A stretch of 64,000 bases of DNA from positions 31,521-95,520 of the forward strand of contig DASZTO010000072.1 of NCBI GenBank assembly GCA_035548175.1. Reading direction: 5' to 3'. The translations under genes were made by a program, and so were the position numbers. Below, piece by piece: positions 42,070-50,670 of the stretch (within the stretch, counting starts at the first letter, position 1; every line of letters starts with the position of its first letter). The notes beneath the pieces are model-generated. The model was not told where the DNA came from. It saw nothing but the letters and a program-made list of their open reading frames with translations, and did not search any database. The DNA comes from CALCHA01 sp035548175 (GTDB lineage: Bacteria; Planctomycetota; Phycisphaerae; WQYP01).

Positions 42070-44172
42070 TTAACTGCGGCGGATCGGTTGGCCCGGCCGG
42101 CCAGGGGAGGCGAGCTGAACGGGCGGCGGAGGCGGGGTCGGGGCGCGCAACGTGAAGTTCAACGTGAAGTTCAAGTTGAAGATATGCGCATCGCCGGCGC
42201 CCACGACCAGCGTGCCGCTCGAGAGCAACTGGCCGTTCGGGGCGGAGACCACGACGGTGTAAGTGCCGGTGGCGCTCACGCCGGAACCGTCTTCACCGTT
42301 GGCGGCTCCCTTGCTCTGCTGGGTGAAGGTGTAAACCCCGGCGGCGTTGGTGCGGGTGGTGGCGACGACGTCCCCATCCTCGTTCTTCAATTGCACGAGC
42401 AGTCCGGCGACGCCGTGGGCGCCCCCCGGCGAAGGCATGGTGACGACGCCGGCGATGGTGGCGCGGAAGAGCATCACGTCCGGCTGCAGGTGGGTGATGT
42501 TGGTGTTGCCCTCGATGATTTTGGCCAGGGTGTTCTCGTGGTTGAGGAAGTTCATTTCGTCGGCGTTGAGATGCTCGTTGAGGTAGAAGAAGCGGTCGCC
42601 ATCGCGCAGGCGCATGAACTGGTTGATGATGATCGTCTGGAAGAGCTGGCCGACGTCGGAGCCCGGGACATGGTCTTCGGCCAGCCCGCCCTCGAAGGCG
42701 TCGATGGTGTTCACCCCGCCGGGATAGGCCTTTTCCAGCGCCTGCTGCACGGCGACGTTGCTGGTGATCTGGGCGAAGCTGGTGACCGGCTTGAGGCCGA
42801 GTTCTTTGCGGAGGGTGTTGTAATCCGGGATGCCATTGTCGCGTCCGCGCTGGACGTCGCGGGCCATGAGATCGTCGCCGCCGTCGCCGCTGTTGCCGAA
42901 GAGAAGGTTGCGGATGTCGCTGATGGCCATCATATCCATGGCCTGCCCGTTTCCGTCGGCGTCGGCTTTGAGGATGGGACCGATGCTGGTGCCGGCGAGA
43001 CCCGTATAAGGATCGACCGCGCCGGTGGCCGAGAGCAGGTTGGGATCGAAGAAATCCTGGGAGAGGGGGATGTCGGCGGCGACGTCCTGGCCGTTGTTTC
43101 CGTGCCGCTCGATGCCGGGGCTCACGAGGCTGTGTCCGAAACGGAAGGCGACGGTGGAGAATTCGTTGGAGATGGCGGGGTTGATGTTGGGGTTGTAGCC
43201 CTTGTAGGCGGGCATGGCGTTCTGGCCGAAGACGGCGGGGAGCCACTCGTTGTAAACGATGTCCTGGTATTCGGCGATGTTGATCTTGCGGGCTTCCTGA
43301 TAGAGCTGCTCGTCGGACCAGCCGGGGTGCTCCTGTGCAAGGACGGCGGCGATTTTGTTGTGGTTGCGCAGGAAGAGGGTGGTGAGGGCGGTGAGTTCGA
43401 CGTTCTCGTTGCCGCGGACGTCGCCGGTGGCGAAGAGGGAAGTGGTGGGCACGCCGCTGCCATCCTGCTGTCCGCCGGCGGCGGCGTTGAAGAGGGCGAG
43501 CTGCTGGGGGGTGAAGTAAGTGGAATTGAGATAGGGCAGAAGCTCGCCGGGGGAGGTTTTCATGAGGCCGCCGTGCAGGGTGCGCAGGGCGAGTGCGGTG
43601 GCGGCGTCGGAGCCGTAGACCTGCGATAGATCGAGGAAGGCGGTGACGGAGGTGGTTTGCTGGGCGGGGTTGGCGGCGGAGGCGCCGGTGGCGGGGTCGG
43701 TCTGGGAGCGTGTGAAGGCGAGGGAACCGCCGCCGGTGCCGGGATAGATGGCATCGGAGGCGTCGAGGGGGATATCGAAGGAGGCGCCGCCGTCGAGGGT
43801 GAGATCGAGGTCGTGGTCGATGAACTGGCCGAAGGCGTAGCCGAAATCGGAGAGGCTGTTCTGATCGATGGTGGTCAGGTCGGCGGCGGGATTGGCGGGG
43901 TCGGCCTGGTTGTTGAGAAGGTTGCTGATGGTGCGGGCGGATGGATCGGAGGCGAGGTTGGGGGAATCGACGCCGTCAGCATAGGCGGCACCGGTGAGGC
44001 GGATCAGGTCGGTGCCGGCGGCGCCCCAGGAGGGATGGAGCAGGTTGTTGCCCGCGCCCGTGACCGATTCGATGGCCGCGGCGACCGCGACGCTGAAGAG
44101 CACGCGCGGTTCAAGGGATTCAACCACGGCGGGATGGCGGCGGCGGCGACGGCGAGCGTCAGGATTTTTCAT
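42070..44172 (-). CDS. Animal-type haem peroxidase (peroxidasin-like), LEPRVLF motif
   Basis: A 700-residue exported haem enzyme. Near the N-terminus is SLEPRVLFSV, the planctomycete export motif after an arginine-rich start. The peroxidase domain has the distal histidine and calcium region YAFGQFIDHDLDLT (about 111-126), RGNENVELTALTTLFLRNHNKIA, and the proximal-haem region FSTVAFRFGHSLVSPGIER (about 340-358), plus YNEWLPAVFG. The active-site residues look complete. The C-terminal 110 residues form a carboxypeptidase-like beta domain (VAGLLVQLKNEDGDVVATT...AAGVYTFTQQ). Such enzymes oxidise halides or phenols with hydrogen peroxide. hemC and hemL elsewhere in the window could supply haem. It precedes the two repeat-protein genes. 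Confidence 0.9.
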   Translation of the reverse strand: MKNPDARRRRRRHPAVVESLEPRVLFSVAVAAAIESVTGAGNNLLHPSWGAAGTDLIRLTGAAYADGVDSPNLASDPSARTISNLLNNQADPANPAADLTTIDQNSLSDFGYAFGQFIDHDLDLTLDGGASFDIPLDASDAIYPGTGGGSLAFTRSQTDPATGASAANPAQQTTSVTAFLDLSQVYGSDAATALALRTLHGGLMKTSPGELLPYLNSTYFTPQQLALFNAAAGGQQDGSGVPTTSLFATGDVRGNENVELTALTTLFLRNHNKIAAVLAQEHPGWSDEQLYQEARKINIAEYQDIVYNEWLPAVFGQNAMPAYKGYNPNINPAISNEFSTVAFRFGHSLVSPGIERHGNNGQDVAADIPLSQDFFDPNLLSATGAVDPYTGLAGTSIGPILKADADGNGQAMDMMAISDIRNLLFGNSGDGGDDLMARDVQRGRDNGIPDYNTLRKELGLKPVTSFAQITSNVAVQQALEKAYPGGVNTIDAFEGGLAEDHVPGSDVGQLFQTIIINQFMRLRDGDRFFYLNEHLNADEMNFLNHENTLAKIIEGNTNITHLQPDVMLFRATIAGVVTMPSPGGAHGVAGLLVQLKNEDGDVVATTRTNAAGVYTFTQQSKGAANGEDGSGVSATGTYTVVVSAPNGQLLSSGTLVVGAGDAHIFNLNFTLNFTLRAPTPPPPPVQLASPGRPGQPIRRS

Positions 44173-44530
44173 GTGGCACCTCCAAGAAGTAAGCAGTTCG
44201 AGCGCGCACCTTGCGCGCAGGGTTTCTCCGCAAGAGCCCGAAACGGTTCGTCAGATGGATCACAAGGAATGCGTGTTCATCGCCGCTTGCGCGTCCGGAG
44301 GAGAGTGGTGAGAGGCGTGGGCCTGGTGGGAAGGGTGACCCCGGGGGCAGGGTCGATCGCCTCGATTCCTCCGCCGCGTCCTTCGAGCGGCCTGTCGCCG
44401 GCACACGCGGTCCGGCTGCGGATGAGTGCTGCGCCGGGGCGGAGTGGTTTCCCTCTTTTTTCTTTTTTTCAGGAGACGGTAAGAGTTGGTGAAATCTGCA
44501 TGCGTCGTGCAAAGATGTGGCGGCGCATGA
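44173..44530. other. Long upstream region of the peroxidase gene
   Basis: About 360 bases without a gene before the peroxidase start. It contains a T-rich run near 44457-44470 and GC-rich sequence; no riboswitch or tRNA is visible. Promoter elements could not be assigned with confidence. Confidence 0.45.
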
Positions 44531-44640
44531 AAAAACCCGTCCTGGTGTTTGAACGAGAGTCGTCGTTCATCGACGAGAGTCGTCGCTCATCGACGAGAGT
44601 CGTCGCTCATGGACAAGAGCGGGTTTTGTGTAGCGCTTTG
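44531..44640 (-). repeat. Three tandem 20-base repeats inside an AAAACCCG...CGGGTTTT terminator
   Basis: Three tandem copies (44551-44610) of a 20-base unit, CGACGAGAGTCGTCGCTCAT with one or two changes in the first copy. Each unit can form its own CGACGA/TCGTCG hairpin. Outer arms AAAACCCG and CGGGTTTTTT flank the array, so on the minus strand the whole acts like an expanded intrinsic terminator about 20 bases after the PEP-CTERM gene stop. No spacers, hence not a CRISPR. Confidence 0.75.
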
Positions 44641-44659
44641 AGCGGGCTTGGGAAATGGC

Positions 44660-45316
44660 TTACTTGCGCCGCCGCAGGAGCAGCGACGCGCCGCCGATCA
44701 CCAGCAGGCCCAGGGAGGCGGGTTCAGGGACGACGCTGATGGGCGAAGCCGTGATGGTGAAGTCGCGCGTGCCCAGGGTGCGGGAGGTGAAGGGTGTGGA
44801 TTCGTCGACAAACTCGGTGAAGGCCGGGGCGTTGCCGAAGTTCCCGGTGATGCCGACCGCCGGGCTGATCGGGCCGGCGCTGGAACCGGTGAGGCTGCCG
44901 GAGTTGGAGACGGTGGAAAGGGTGCTTACGTCGGTAGCGGAGAGGGTGTCGGTGTAGCTCCAGGAAGAGCCGCTACCCTGACCGGGGGTGATTTTGATGG
45001 TGCCAAAGGAGAAGCCGGTGATCTGGTAGAGGGGGTTGAGTCCGGAGACGGTCCAGGTGATGGTGCGGTCGTCTTCGGTGGAGTTGGAGGAGTTGCGGTA
45101 GTAATTGTTGCTGTCGGAGCCGGTGGAGCGGTTGGCGCCGGTGACGGTGACGGTGTAATTGCCGGCGGTGGGATCGGCGACGGTCCAGACGGTGGTTTGG
45201 TCCCCGCTGCCGCCGCCGGAGGTGCTGACGGTGACCTGGTCGGCCTTCGCGGTTTGGAAGGTGAAAGCCGCGGCAAGGGCGGCGGCGAGAACGGCGATAC
45301 GTGTGTGGATGCGCAC
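44660..45316 (-). CDS. PEP-CTERM sorting-domain protein
   Basis: A 218-residue exported protein starting at GTG 45316, with AGGAGA six to eleven bases upstream; an ATG further upstream is not preferred. A signal peptide ends near A-K-A (residues 23-25). The mature part is rich in Ser, Thr, Gly and Asn (repeated TSGGGSG, RSTGSDSNNYY). The C-terminus has the PEP-CTERM tripartite signal: VVPEPASLG, a hydrophobic helix (LLVIGGASLLL) and RRRK. Such proteins are cut and anchored by an exosortase, which is not in the window. It is likely an outer-surface or matrix protein. A strong hairpin sits in its 5' leader. Confidence 0.93.
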   Translation of the reverse strand: MRIHTRIAVLAAALAAAFTFQTAKADQVTVSTSGGGSGDQTTVWTVADPTAGNYTVTVTGANRSTGSDSNNYYRNSSNSTEDDRTITWTVSGLNPLYQITGFSFGTIKITPGQGSGSSWSYTDTLSATDVSTLSTVSNSGSLTGSSAGPISPAVGITGNFGNAPAFTEFVDESTPFTSRTLGTRDFTITASPISVVPEPASLGLLVIGGASLLLRRRK

Positions 45317-45342
45317 TACAGGTCTCCTCTTGGTGCAACAGT

Positions 45343-45385
45343 TATCGGACCCGCTGATACCGCTAGGGTCCGATAGGTCCGGACC
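45343..45385 (-). promoter_or_regulatory. Inverted repeat in the leader of the PEP-CTERM gene
   Basis: A perfect 10-base inverted repeat TATCGGACCC (45343-45352) and GGGTCCGATA (45366-45375), with a 13-base spacer, followed by the palindrome GGTCCGGACC (45376-45385). It lies 27 to 69 bases before the GTG start. It could be a protein-binding site or an RNA hairpin that controls the ribosome site. Confidence 0.5.
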
Positions 45386-45525
45386 GGGAAACCTACTCCG
45401 ATTCGCCCTGACCGGCAAGGAAGATTGCCCCGAAATCGCAAAAAAGATGGAAATAGGGCAATTACCGCCACGCGAAGCGCGTAAAACGGGGGGAAAACGG
45501 GCTCGACCTCGGCAACCCCCCCCTC

Positions 45526-46557
45526 CTACGAAACCTCCGCCTTGGGATCCCGCGACATCAGGTCCGCAAGCTGCTCCCGGGGATTCCTTCCCTCGAACAG
45601 AACCGCGTGAAGTCCTTCCGCGATCGGCATTTCCACGCCTTTGCTACCCGCCAGACGCACCACCGCCTCACACGTGGGCATTCCCTCGACCACCCCGGAA
45701 ATCGAGTCGAGCACCGCCTGTGCGGATTCGCCCTTGCCCACGCGCTCCCCGAAGCGGCGGTTGCGGCCCTCGGGAGAGAAGCAGGTGGTGACGAGGTCAC
45801 CAAGGCCGGCAAGCCCGGCGAAGGTCTCGGCTTGCGCGCCCAGGGCGACGCCGAGCCGGGAGATCTCGACCAGCCCGCGGGTGAGCAGCGCCGCCTTGGC
45901 GTTGTAGCCGGCGTTCATGCCGTCTAGGATTCCCGCGGCGATGGCGATGACGTTTTTGAGGGCGCCGGCGAACTCGACGCCCACGAGATCGTGATTGCGA
46001 TAAACGCGCAGGTAGGGCGTGGTGAAGAGTTCCTGAAGCTGATGCACGAAAGCGTCGTACTGCTCGGCGGCGGCGGCGACCATCGTGGCGGGAAGTTTCC
46101 GGGCCAGTTCGCCGGCGATGTTGGGGCCGGAGAGGGCGGCGACGGGGCGGCGGCCCAGGAGGCTGAGAATCACTTCGGAGGGCCGGCAGAGGGTGTCGAT
46201 TTCGATGCCCTTGGCGACGCTGACGACCGGGATGGCGGGACGGATATGGGGCGCGAGACGGGTGAGCGTGGGGCGGATGAACTGGGTGGGAATCGCGCAC
46301 AGCACCAGATCGGCGTCCTCCAGGGCGGCAGCGTCATCAGGTCGAAACACCAGCCCGGGGGCGACCTTGACGCCCGGCAGGTAGCGGCGGTTTTCCCCCA
46401 ACCGCTCGATCTCCCCCAGGCGCTCCGCGTTACGCCCCCACATGGTGACCCGCACTTCCGGCCGCCCAGCCAGAATATTCGAGCAAACCGTCGCCATCGC
46501 GCCATCGCCGATGGTGGTGATCTTCAAGAGGCCGCCGGTAGGGGGGGTGCCTGGCAT
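45526..46557 (-). CDS. gpsA: Glycerol-3-phosphate dehydrogenase [NAD(P)+]
   Basis: A 343-residue cytoplasmic enzyme that reduces dihydroxyacetone phosphate to glycerol 3-phosphate for phospholipid synthesis. The Rossmann loop is G-D-G-A-M-A instead of the more usual GAGAWG, and MWGRNAERLGEIER follows. IPTQFIRPTL, VSVAKGIE, LSGPNIAGE and the catalytic-lysine region GALKNVIAIAAGI are conserved; RNRRFGERVGKG is present near the end. Length is normal. It faces ppa across 143 bases. Start ATG 46557 is the family start; CGGTAGG lies just downstream rather than a clear ribosome site upstream. Confidence 0.95.
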   Translation of the reverse strand: MPGTPPTGGLLKITTIGDGAMATVCSNILAGRPEVRVTMWGRNAERLGEIERLGENRRYLPGVKVAPGLVFRPDDAAALEDADLVLCAIPTQFIRPTLTRLAPHIRPAIPVVSVAKGIEIDTLCRPSEVILSLLGRRPVAALSGPNIAGELARKLPATMVAAAAEQYDAFVHQLQELFTTPYLRVYRNHDLVGVEFAGALKNVIAIAAGILDGMNAGYNAKAALLTRGLVEISRLGVALGAQAETFAGLAGLGDLVTTCFSPEGRNRRFGERVGKGESAQAVLDSISGVVEGMPTCEAVVRLAGSKGVEMPIAEGLHAVLFEGRNPREQLADLMSRDPKAEVS

Positions 46558-46700
46558 GAAACATCCTCACAGCATGCGGGCGGTTATACCGGCGTTCGTT
46601 GAAGAGGGAAAACGCCCGGGGCAGCCGGCGGCCTGGCCCCTTGATTCGCTGGCGGCTTACCGCTCTACTGCACGGGCTGTTTCTCGCAAGGAGCTCCCCG

Positions 46701-47300
46701 GTGTCTAAATTCCCCGCCTTCAATCACGATGGAGCCCTCTCTCCGTGGCATGATGTCGATCCCTCCAACGGGCTCCTGCCCGCCCAGTTCAATGCCATCA
46801 TTGAAATCCCGCTGGGATCCTCCAATAAGTACGAGCTGGACAAGAAGACGGGGCTGCTGAAGCTGGACCGGGTGCTGCATTCGGCGGTCTATTATCCGGC
46901 GAACTATGGCTTCATTCCCCGCACGCTGGCCGATGACGGCGATCCCCTTGACGTGCTCGTGCTGGGCGCGGAGCCCGTGTATCCGTTGACGCTGGTGGCG
47001 GCGCGGGCGATCGGGCTGATGTCGATGAAGGACCAGGAGGAGCTCGACCACAAGATCGTCGCGGTGCACGTGAACGATCCGGAGTACAGCAGCTATCACG
47101 ACGTGCACCAGCTTCCCCCGCACAAGCTGGCCGTCATCAAACGCTTCTTCGAGGACTACAAATCGCTCGAGCACAAGCGGGTGGTGGTGGACGACATTTT
47201 GCCGGTGGATTACGCGTATCCGGTGATCGAACACTCGCTGGCGATTTATCAGAAATGGAAGGCCGGGGAGGATGTGACGAAGCTGCTGCACGTGGCGTGA
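46701..47300 (+). CDS. ppa: Inorganic pyrophosphatase (soluble, family I)
   Basis: A 199-residue enzyme that splits pyrophosphate and pulls biosynthesis forward. The start is GTG 46701 with AAGGAG seven bases upstream. Family I motifs: IEIPLGSSNKYELDKKTG, YPANYGFIPRTLADDGDPLDVLVLG (signature with Mg-binding aspartates), and KIVAVHVNDPEY. The N-terminal 25 residues are an extra segment as in some bacterial types. It is divergent from gpsA and convergent with the haemoglobin gene. Confidence 0.96.
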   Translation: MSKFPAFNHDGALSPWHDVDPSNGLLPAQFNAIIEIPLGSSNKYELDKKTGLLKLDRVLHSAVYYPANYGFIPRTLADDGDPLDVLVLGAEPVYPLTLVAARAIGLMSMKDQEELDHKIVAVHVNDPEYSSYHDVHQLPPHKLAVIKRFFEDYKSLEHKRVVVDDILPVDYAYPVIEHSLAIYQKWKAGEDVTKLLHVA

Positions 47301-47304
47301 GGGG

Positions 47305-47407
47305 AAGAATCGACAAGAATCAAGAATTAGGAACCAAGAAAACAGAAGGGGAGGGGCGGAGGAGGGCGGTCTTCCTGGTTCTGTTTTCCTGATTCTTGCT
47401 TCCCGCG
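47305..47407. repeat. Imperfect inverted repeat between ppa and haemoglobin genes
   Basis: After ppa the sequence runs GACAAGAATCAAGAATTAGG, then AACCAAGAAAACAGAA, a purine-rich spacer, and TTCTGTTTTCCTGATTCTTG. The two halves pair through CAAGAATCA and AAAACAGAA, so a large bidirectional hairpin is possible between convergent genes. Its right part, 47370-47407, is repeated at 55525-55562 with 33 of 38 bases identical. Confidence 0.7.
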
Positions 47408-47410
47408 CTT

Positions 47411-47860
47411 TCACTCCACCACCGGAAACAGCGGATTGCCCGCGTAACCTGCTCCGCCGGGGGGCGGCGCCTGGTTGATCAGGAACGTGGCGGTGTCGTG
47501 GAAGAAGGCGCGGAGGATGGAATCCGCTTGGGCGGGAAGGCCTGTTTCCGCCAGCGCCCCATCCATCAGCCGCACCCACCGATCCCTTGCCGCCGCATCC
47601 ACAAAAAACGGGGCATGGCGCATCCGCAGCCGTGGATGCCCGCGGCGCTGGATGTAATGCGCCGGCCCGCCAAAGCGAAAGATGAGGAAGTCGCGCAGCC
47701 GCAGACGCGCCGCTTCCCAGTCCTTCGAGGGATACATCGGCCCGAGGATGTCATCGCCGGGCACCTGCCGGTAGAACGCCTGCGTGAGCCGGTCGAAGCC
47801 TTCCTCGCCGATCAGTTGATACACGACAAAATCCGGACTTTCTGGCATTTTCCCATCCAC
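47411..47860 (-). CDS. Truncated haemoglobin, group II
   Basis: A 149-residue globin. The 2/2 globin fold is visible: Tyr30 (B10 position) in the first helix pair, then RDFLIFRFGGPAHYIQRRGHPRLRMRHAPF, where His82 is the probable proximal haem ligand (F8), and Trp95 in RDRW, the group II-specific G8 residue. The C-terminus has a proline-rich extension (APPPGGAGYAGNPLFPVVE). Such proteins bind oxygen or nitric oxide and help under nitrosative or low-oxygen stress. Convergent with ppa. Confidence 0.9.
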   Translation of the reverse strand: MDGKMPESPDFVVYQLIGEEGFDRLTQAFYRQVPGDDILGPMYPSKDWEAARLRLRDFLIFRFGGPAHYIQRRGHPRLRMRHAPFFVDAAARDRWVRLMDGALAETGLPAQADSILRAFFHDTATFLINQAPPPGGAGYAGNPLFPVVE

Positions 47861-48102
47861 GTGGAAACGGCGCCGCGACCCTCAGCCGCGGGCGGCGGCA
47901 AGGAAGCATTATGAGAGAATCGGGCGGAGGGGATCAACCGCCGGGCGAGCGCCAGGGGAGGCTACGGGGTCGCGCCGCCGATTTTCCGCCGCCGCGTGGC
48001 GGGCGCTTTCCCGCCTTGCGCAAGGCCGCTACACTACGCCCTTTCCAAAAACCGGCTAGCGCGCTTCGTGCCGGGGACGAGTGACGTTCTCACGAGAGGA
48101 CC

Positions 48103-50634
48103 ATGCCCGCAACCAGACCCACACCCACCCGAGCAAGCCGCGTTCTGGCCCTGGCGGTCGTCGCCGCCCTGGCGGCGCCGGACTTCGGGCAATCGCTGCC
48201 GGCCGCCAACCCTTCGGGCGCCAATCCTCCCGGCCGGGTGCCCGGCGCGGCCCCCGGCGGCAACCCGACGGTCGTGCAGGAGCGCTCCTCGGGTCCGCTC
48301 GAAGGCCTGCCGATCCTGCGGGTGGAAGTCGAAGGCAACAACCGCACCGATTCCCGCCTGATCCTCGATCAGGTCCGCTCCCAGGCCGGGCAGGCCTTTT
48401 CGAAGCAGCAGCTCGACATCGACACGCGTTCCATCGCCGCGCTCGACCGCTTCATCACGGTCGTCCCGCAGGTGATCCCCCAGGAAGACCCCCGCACCGG
48501 CGCGATCCGCGGCGTCGTGGTCCGCTTCGTCGTCGTCGAACGCTCCCTGGCCAGCTCGGTCGAAATCACCGGCAACCGGCAGTTCCCGGACCAGGAGATC
48601 CGCGACGCCCTGGTCGCCCGCGGCGGCGACGCCATCGATCCGGCGGTGATCGAGACCGACCGCGAAACCATCATGGACATGTACCGCAAGAAGGGATACC
48701 CGCTCACCACCGTCGATGTCGACCAGGCCGCCCTCGAGCAGGGCATCATCCGCTATCACATCACCGAAGGCCCGCGCGCCCGCGTCACGGCCGTCCGCTT
48801 CGACGGCAACGCCCACGTGGATTCGGATTACCTGCGCTTCCGCGTGCAGACCAAGCCGCGCTTCTGGATTTTCCGCACCGGCGTCCTCGACGAAGACAAG
48901 CTTCAGGCCGACCTCATCACGATCCGCAACATCTACCGCAAGCGCGGCTTCCTCGACGCCCGCGTCTCCTACTCCCTGGAATACAGCCCCGACAAAACCC
49001 AGCTCTCCGTCCGCTTCGCCATCGTCGAGGGCGCCCGCTACAAAATCGGCACAATCATCATCACCGGAAACGAGATATTCTCCACCGCCGAACTGCTCGG
49101 CGACCAGAAACATTTCGGCCCAGGCTCCTATGCCGAAAGCGACAAAATCGACGCCCTCGTCAAACGCATCCAGGACGCCTACGGCCACGAGGGCTACATC
49201 GACGCCAAGGTCGACGCCGCCACCCCCTACACCGACACCCCCGGCGTCGTGAACCTCACCATCACCATCACCGAGGGCATCCCCTACCTCGTCGGCGAGG
49301 TCATCATCCGCGGCAACGCCAATATCCAGGACCGCGTCATCCGCCGGCAGATCCGCATCTTCCCGGATCAAACCTTCGACATGGTGCTGGTGCGCCAGTC
49401 GATCGAGCGCCTCAAGGCGTCGCGCATCTTCCAGGATGTCAAAGTCACCCCCATCGTGCCCCCCGACAACGCCCCGGGCGTGCGCGACGCCCTGGTGGAA
49501 GTCGCCGAGGGACAGACCGGACGCTTCATGATGGGCGCCGGCCTCTCGACCAACTCCGGCATCTTCGGCGAGTTCTCCCTCGAGCAGCAGAACTTCGACA
49601 TCGCCAACCCCCCGCACTCCCTCGGCGAATTCCTCCGCGGCCAATCCTTCAAAGGCGCCGGCCAATACTTCCAGATCCTCCTCGAGCCCGGCACCGAGTT
49701 CCAGAACTACCGCCTCGACTTCCAGGAACCCTACCTCTTCGATACCCCCTACTCCTTCTCCAACGACGCCTATTACTTCACCCGCCAACGCGAATCCTGG
49801 GATGAACGACGCATCGGCGATGTCTTTACCTTCGGCAGACGCTTCGGCGATGTCTGGTCCGTCGGCCTCGCCTTCCGCTTCGAGCAGGTCTCCATCACCG
49901 GCGTCACCGATACCAACGGCAACGGCATCACCGACACCAACTACTTCCTCTTCGACCCCGTCGCCAACGTCACCAACGGCCCCTTCAACGACACCGCCCA
50001 GTCCATCATCGACCAGCAGGGCAGCCACTTCCTCACCTCCATCAAGCCCTCCATCGTCCGCGACACCACCGATTCCCGCGTCTTCCCCACCACCGGCACG
50101 CGCACCGCGCTCTCCCTCGAACAGTACGGCGTCATGGGCGGCGAGCTCACTTTCACCAAGATCGACGCCCGCTTCGACTGGTACGTCCCCCTTTACGAAG
50201 ACCTCTTCGAACGCAAAACCATCTTCCACCTGGGCACCGAGCTGGGCATCATCCCCAGCGGCAACTCCGCCTTCTACGAACGCTTCTACGCCGGCGGCAT
50301 CGGATCCCTCCGCGGCTTCCGCTTCCGCGGCGTCTCGCCCCGGGAAGGACCCCTCCAGGACCCCACCGGCGGCGACTTCTCCTGGGTCACCACCGCCGAG
50401 GTCAATTACCCCATCTACGAAAATCTCCTCCGCGGCGTCGTCTTCACCGATTTCGGCACCGTCGAACGCGACATCACCCTGGGCACGATCCGTTCCGATG
50501 TCGGCCTGGGCGTCCGCATCAGCATCCCCTTCTTCGGAAACATCCCCCTGGCCCTCGATTTCGCCGTGCCCACCACCAAGGCCCACGACGACAAGAGCCA
50601 GTTCGTCAGTTTCTCCCTGGGCGCTTCCTTTTAA
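48103..50634 (+). CDS. bamA: Outer-membrane assembly protein BamA (Omp85)
   Basis: An 843-residue exported beta-barrel protein with a signal peptide (cleavage near 30) and a proline-rich linker before the POTRA domains (about 70-470; repeated phrases such as VEVEGNNRTDSRLI, VEITGNRQFPDQEI, VRFDGNAHVDSDYL, IIITGNEIFSTAEL and VIIRGNANIQDRVI suggest five). The barrel follows (about 480-843), with the Omp85 signature GGIGSLRGFRFRGVSP and a C-terminal phenylalanine. It inserts other proteins into the outer membrane, which shows that this organism has one. The next gene is skp-like, the usual partner. Confidence 0.95.
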   Translation: MPATRPTPTRASRVLALAVVAALAAPDFGQSLPAANPSGANPPGRVPGAAPGGNPTVVQERSSGPLEGLPILRVEVEGNNRTDSRLILDQVRSQAGQAFSKQQLDIDTRSIAALDRFITVVPQVIPQEDPRTGAIRGVVVRFVVVERSLASSVEITGNRQFPDQEIRDALVARGGDAIDPAVIETDRETIMDMYRKKGYPLTTVDVDQAALEQGIIRYHITEGPRARVTAVRFDGNAHVDSDYLRFRVQTKPRFWIFRTGVLDEDKLQADLITIRNIYRKRGFLDARVSYSLEYSPDKTQLSVRFAIVEGARYKIGTIIITGNEIFSTAELLGDQKHFGPGSYAESDKIDALVKRIQDAYGHEGYIDAKVDAATPYTDTPGVVNLTITITEGIPYLVGEVIIRGNANIQDRVIRRQIRIFPDQTFDMVLVRQSIERLKASRIFQDVKVTPIVPPDNAPGVRDALVEVAEGQTGRFMMGAGLSTNSGIFGEFSLEQQNFDIANPPHSLGEFLRGQSFKGAGQYFQILLEPGTEFQNYRLDFQEPYLFDTPYSFSNDAYYFTRQRESWDERRIGDVFTFGRRFGDVWSVGLAFRFEQVSITGVTDTNGNGITDTNYFLFDPVANVTNGPFNDTAQSIIDQQGSHFLTSIKPSIVRDTTDSRVFPTTGTRTALSLEQYGVMGGELTFTKIDARFDWYVPLYEDLFERKTIFHLGTELGIIPSGNSAFYERFYAGGIGSLRGFRFRGVSPREGPLQDPTGGDFSWVTTAEVNYPIYENLLRGVVFTDFGTVERDITLGTIRSDVGLGVRISIPFFGNIPLALDFAVPTTKAHDDKSQFVSFSLGASF

Positions 50635-50670
50635 CCAGCAACGACCCGGGGCTCACTCAAGGAGCCTGTC

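Noticed and set aside
44551..44610. CRISPR-like direct repeats
   Set aside because: The three 20-base units are contiguous with no spacers and no cas gene is in the window.
48034..50586. 850-residue open frame antisense to bamA
   Set aside because: Its product is an acidic, low-complexity mirror of the Omp85 gene; bamA has full domain support on the other strand.
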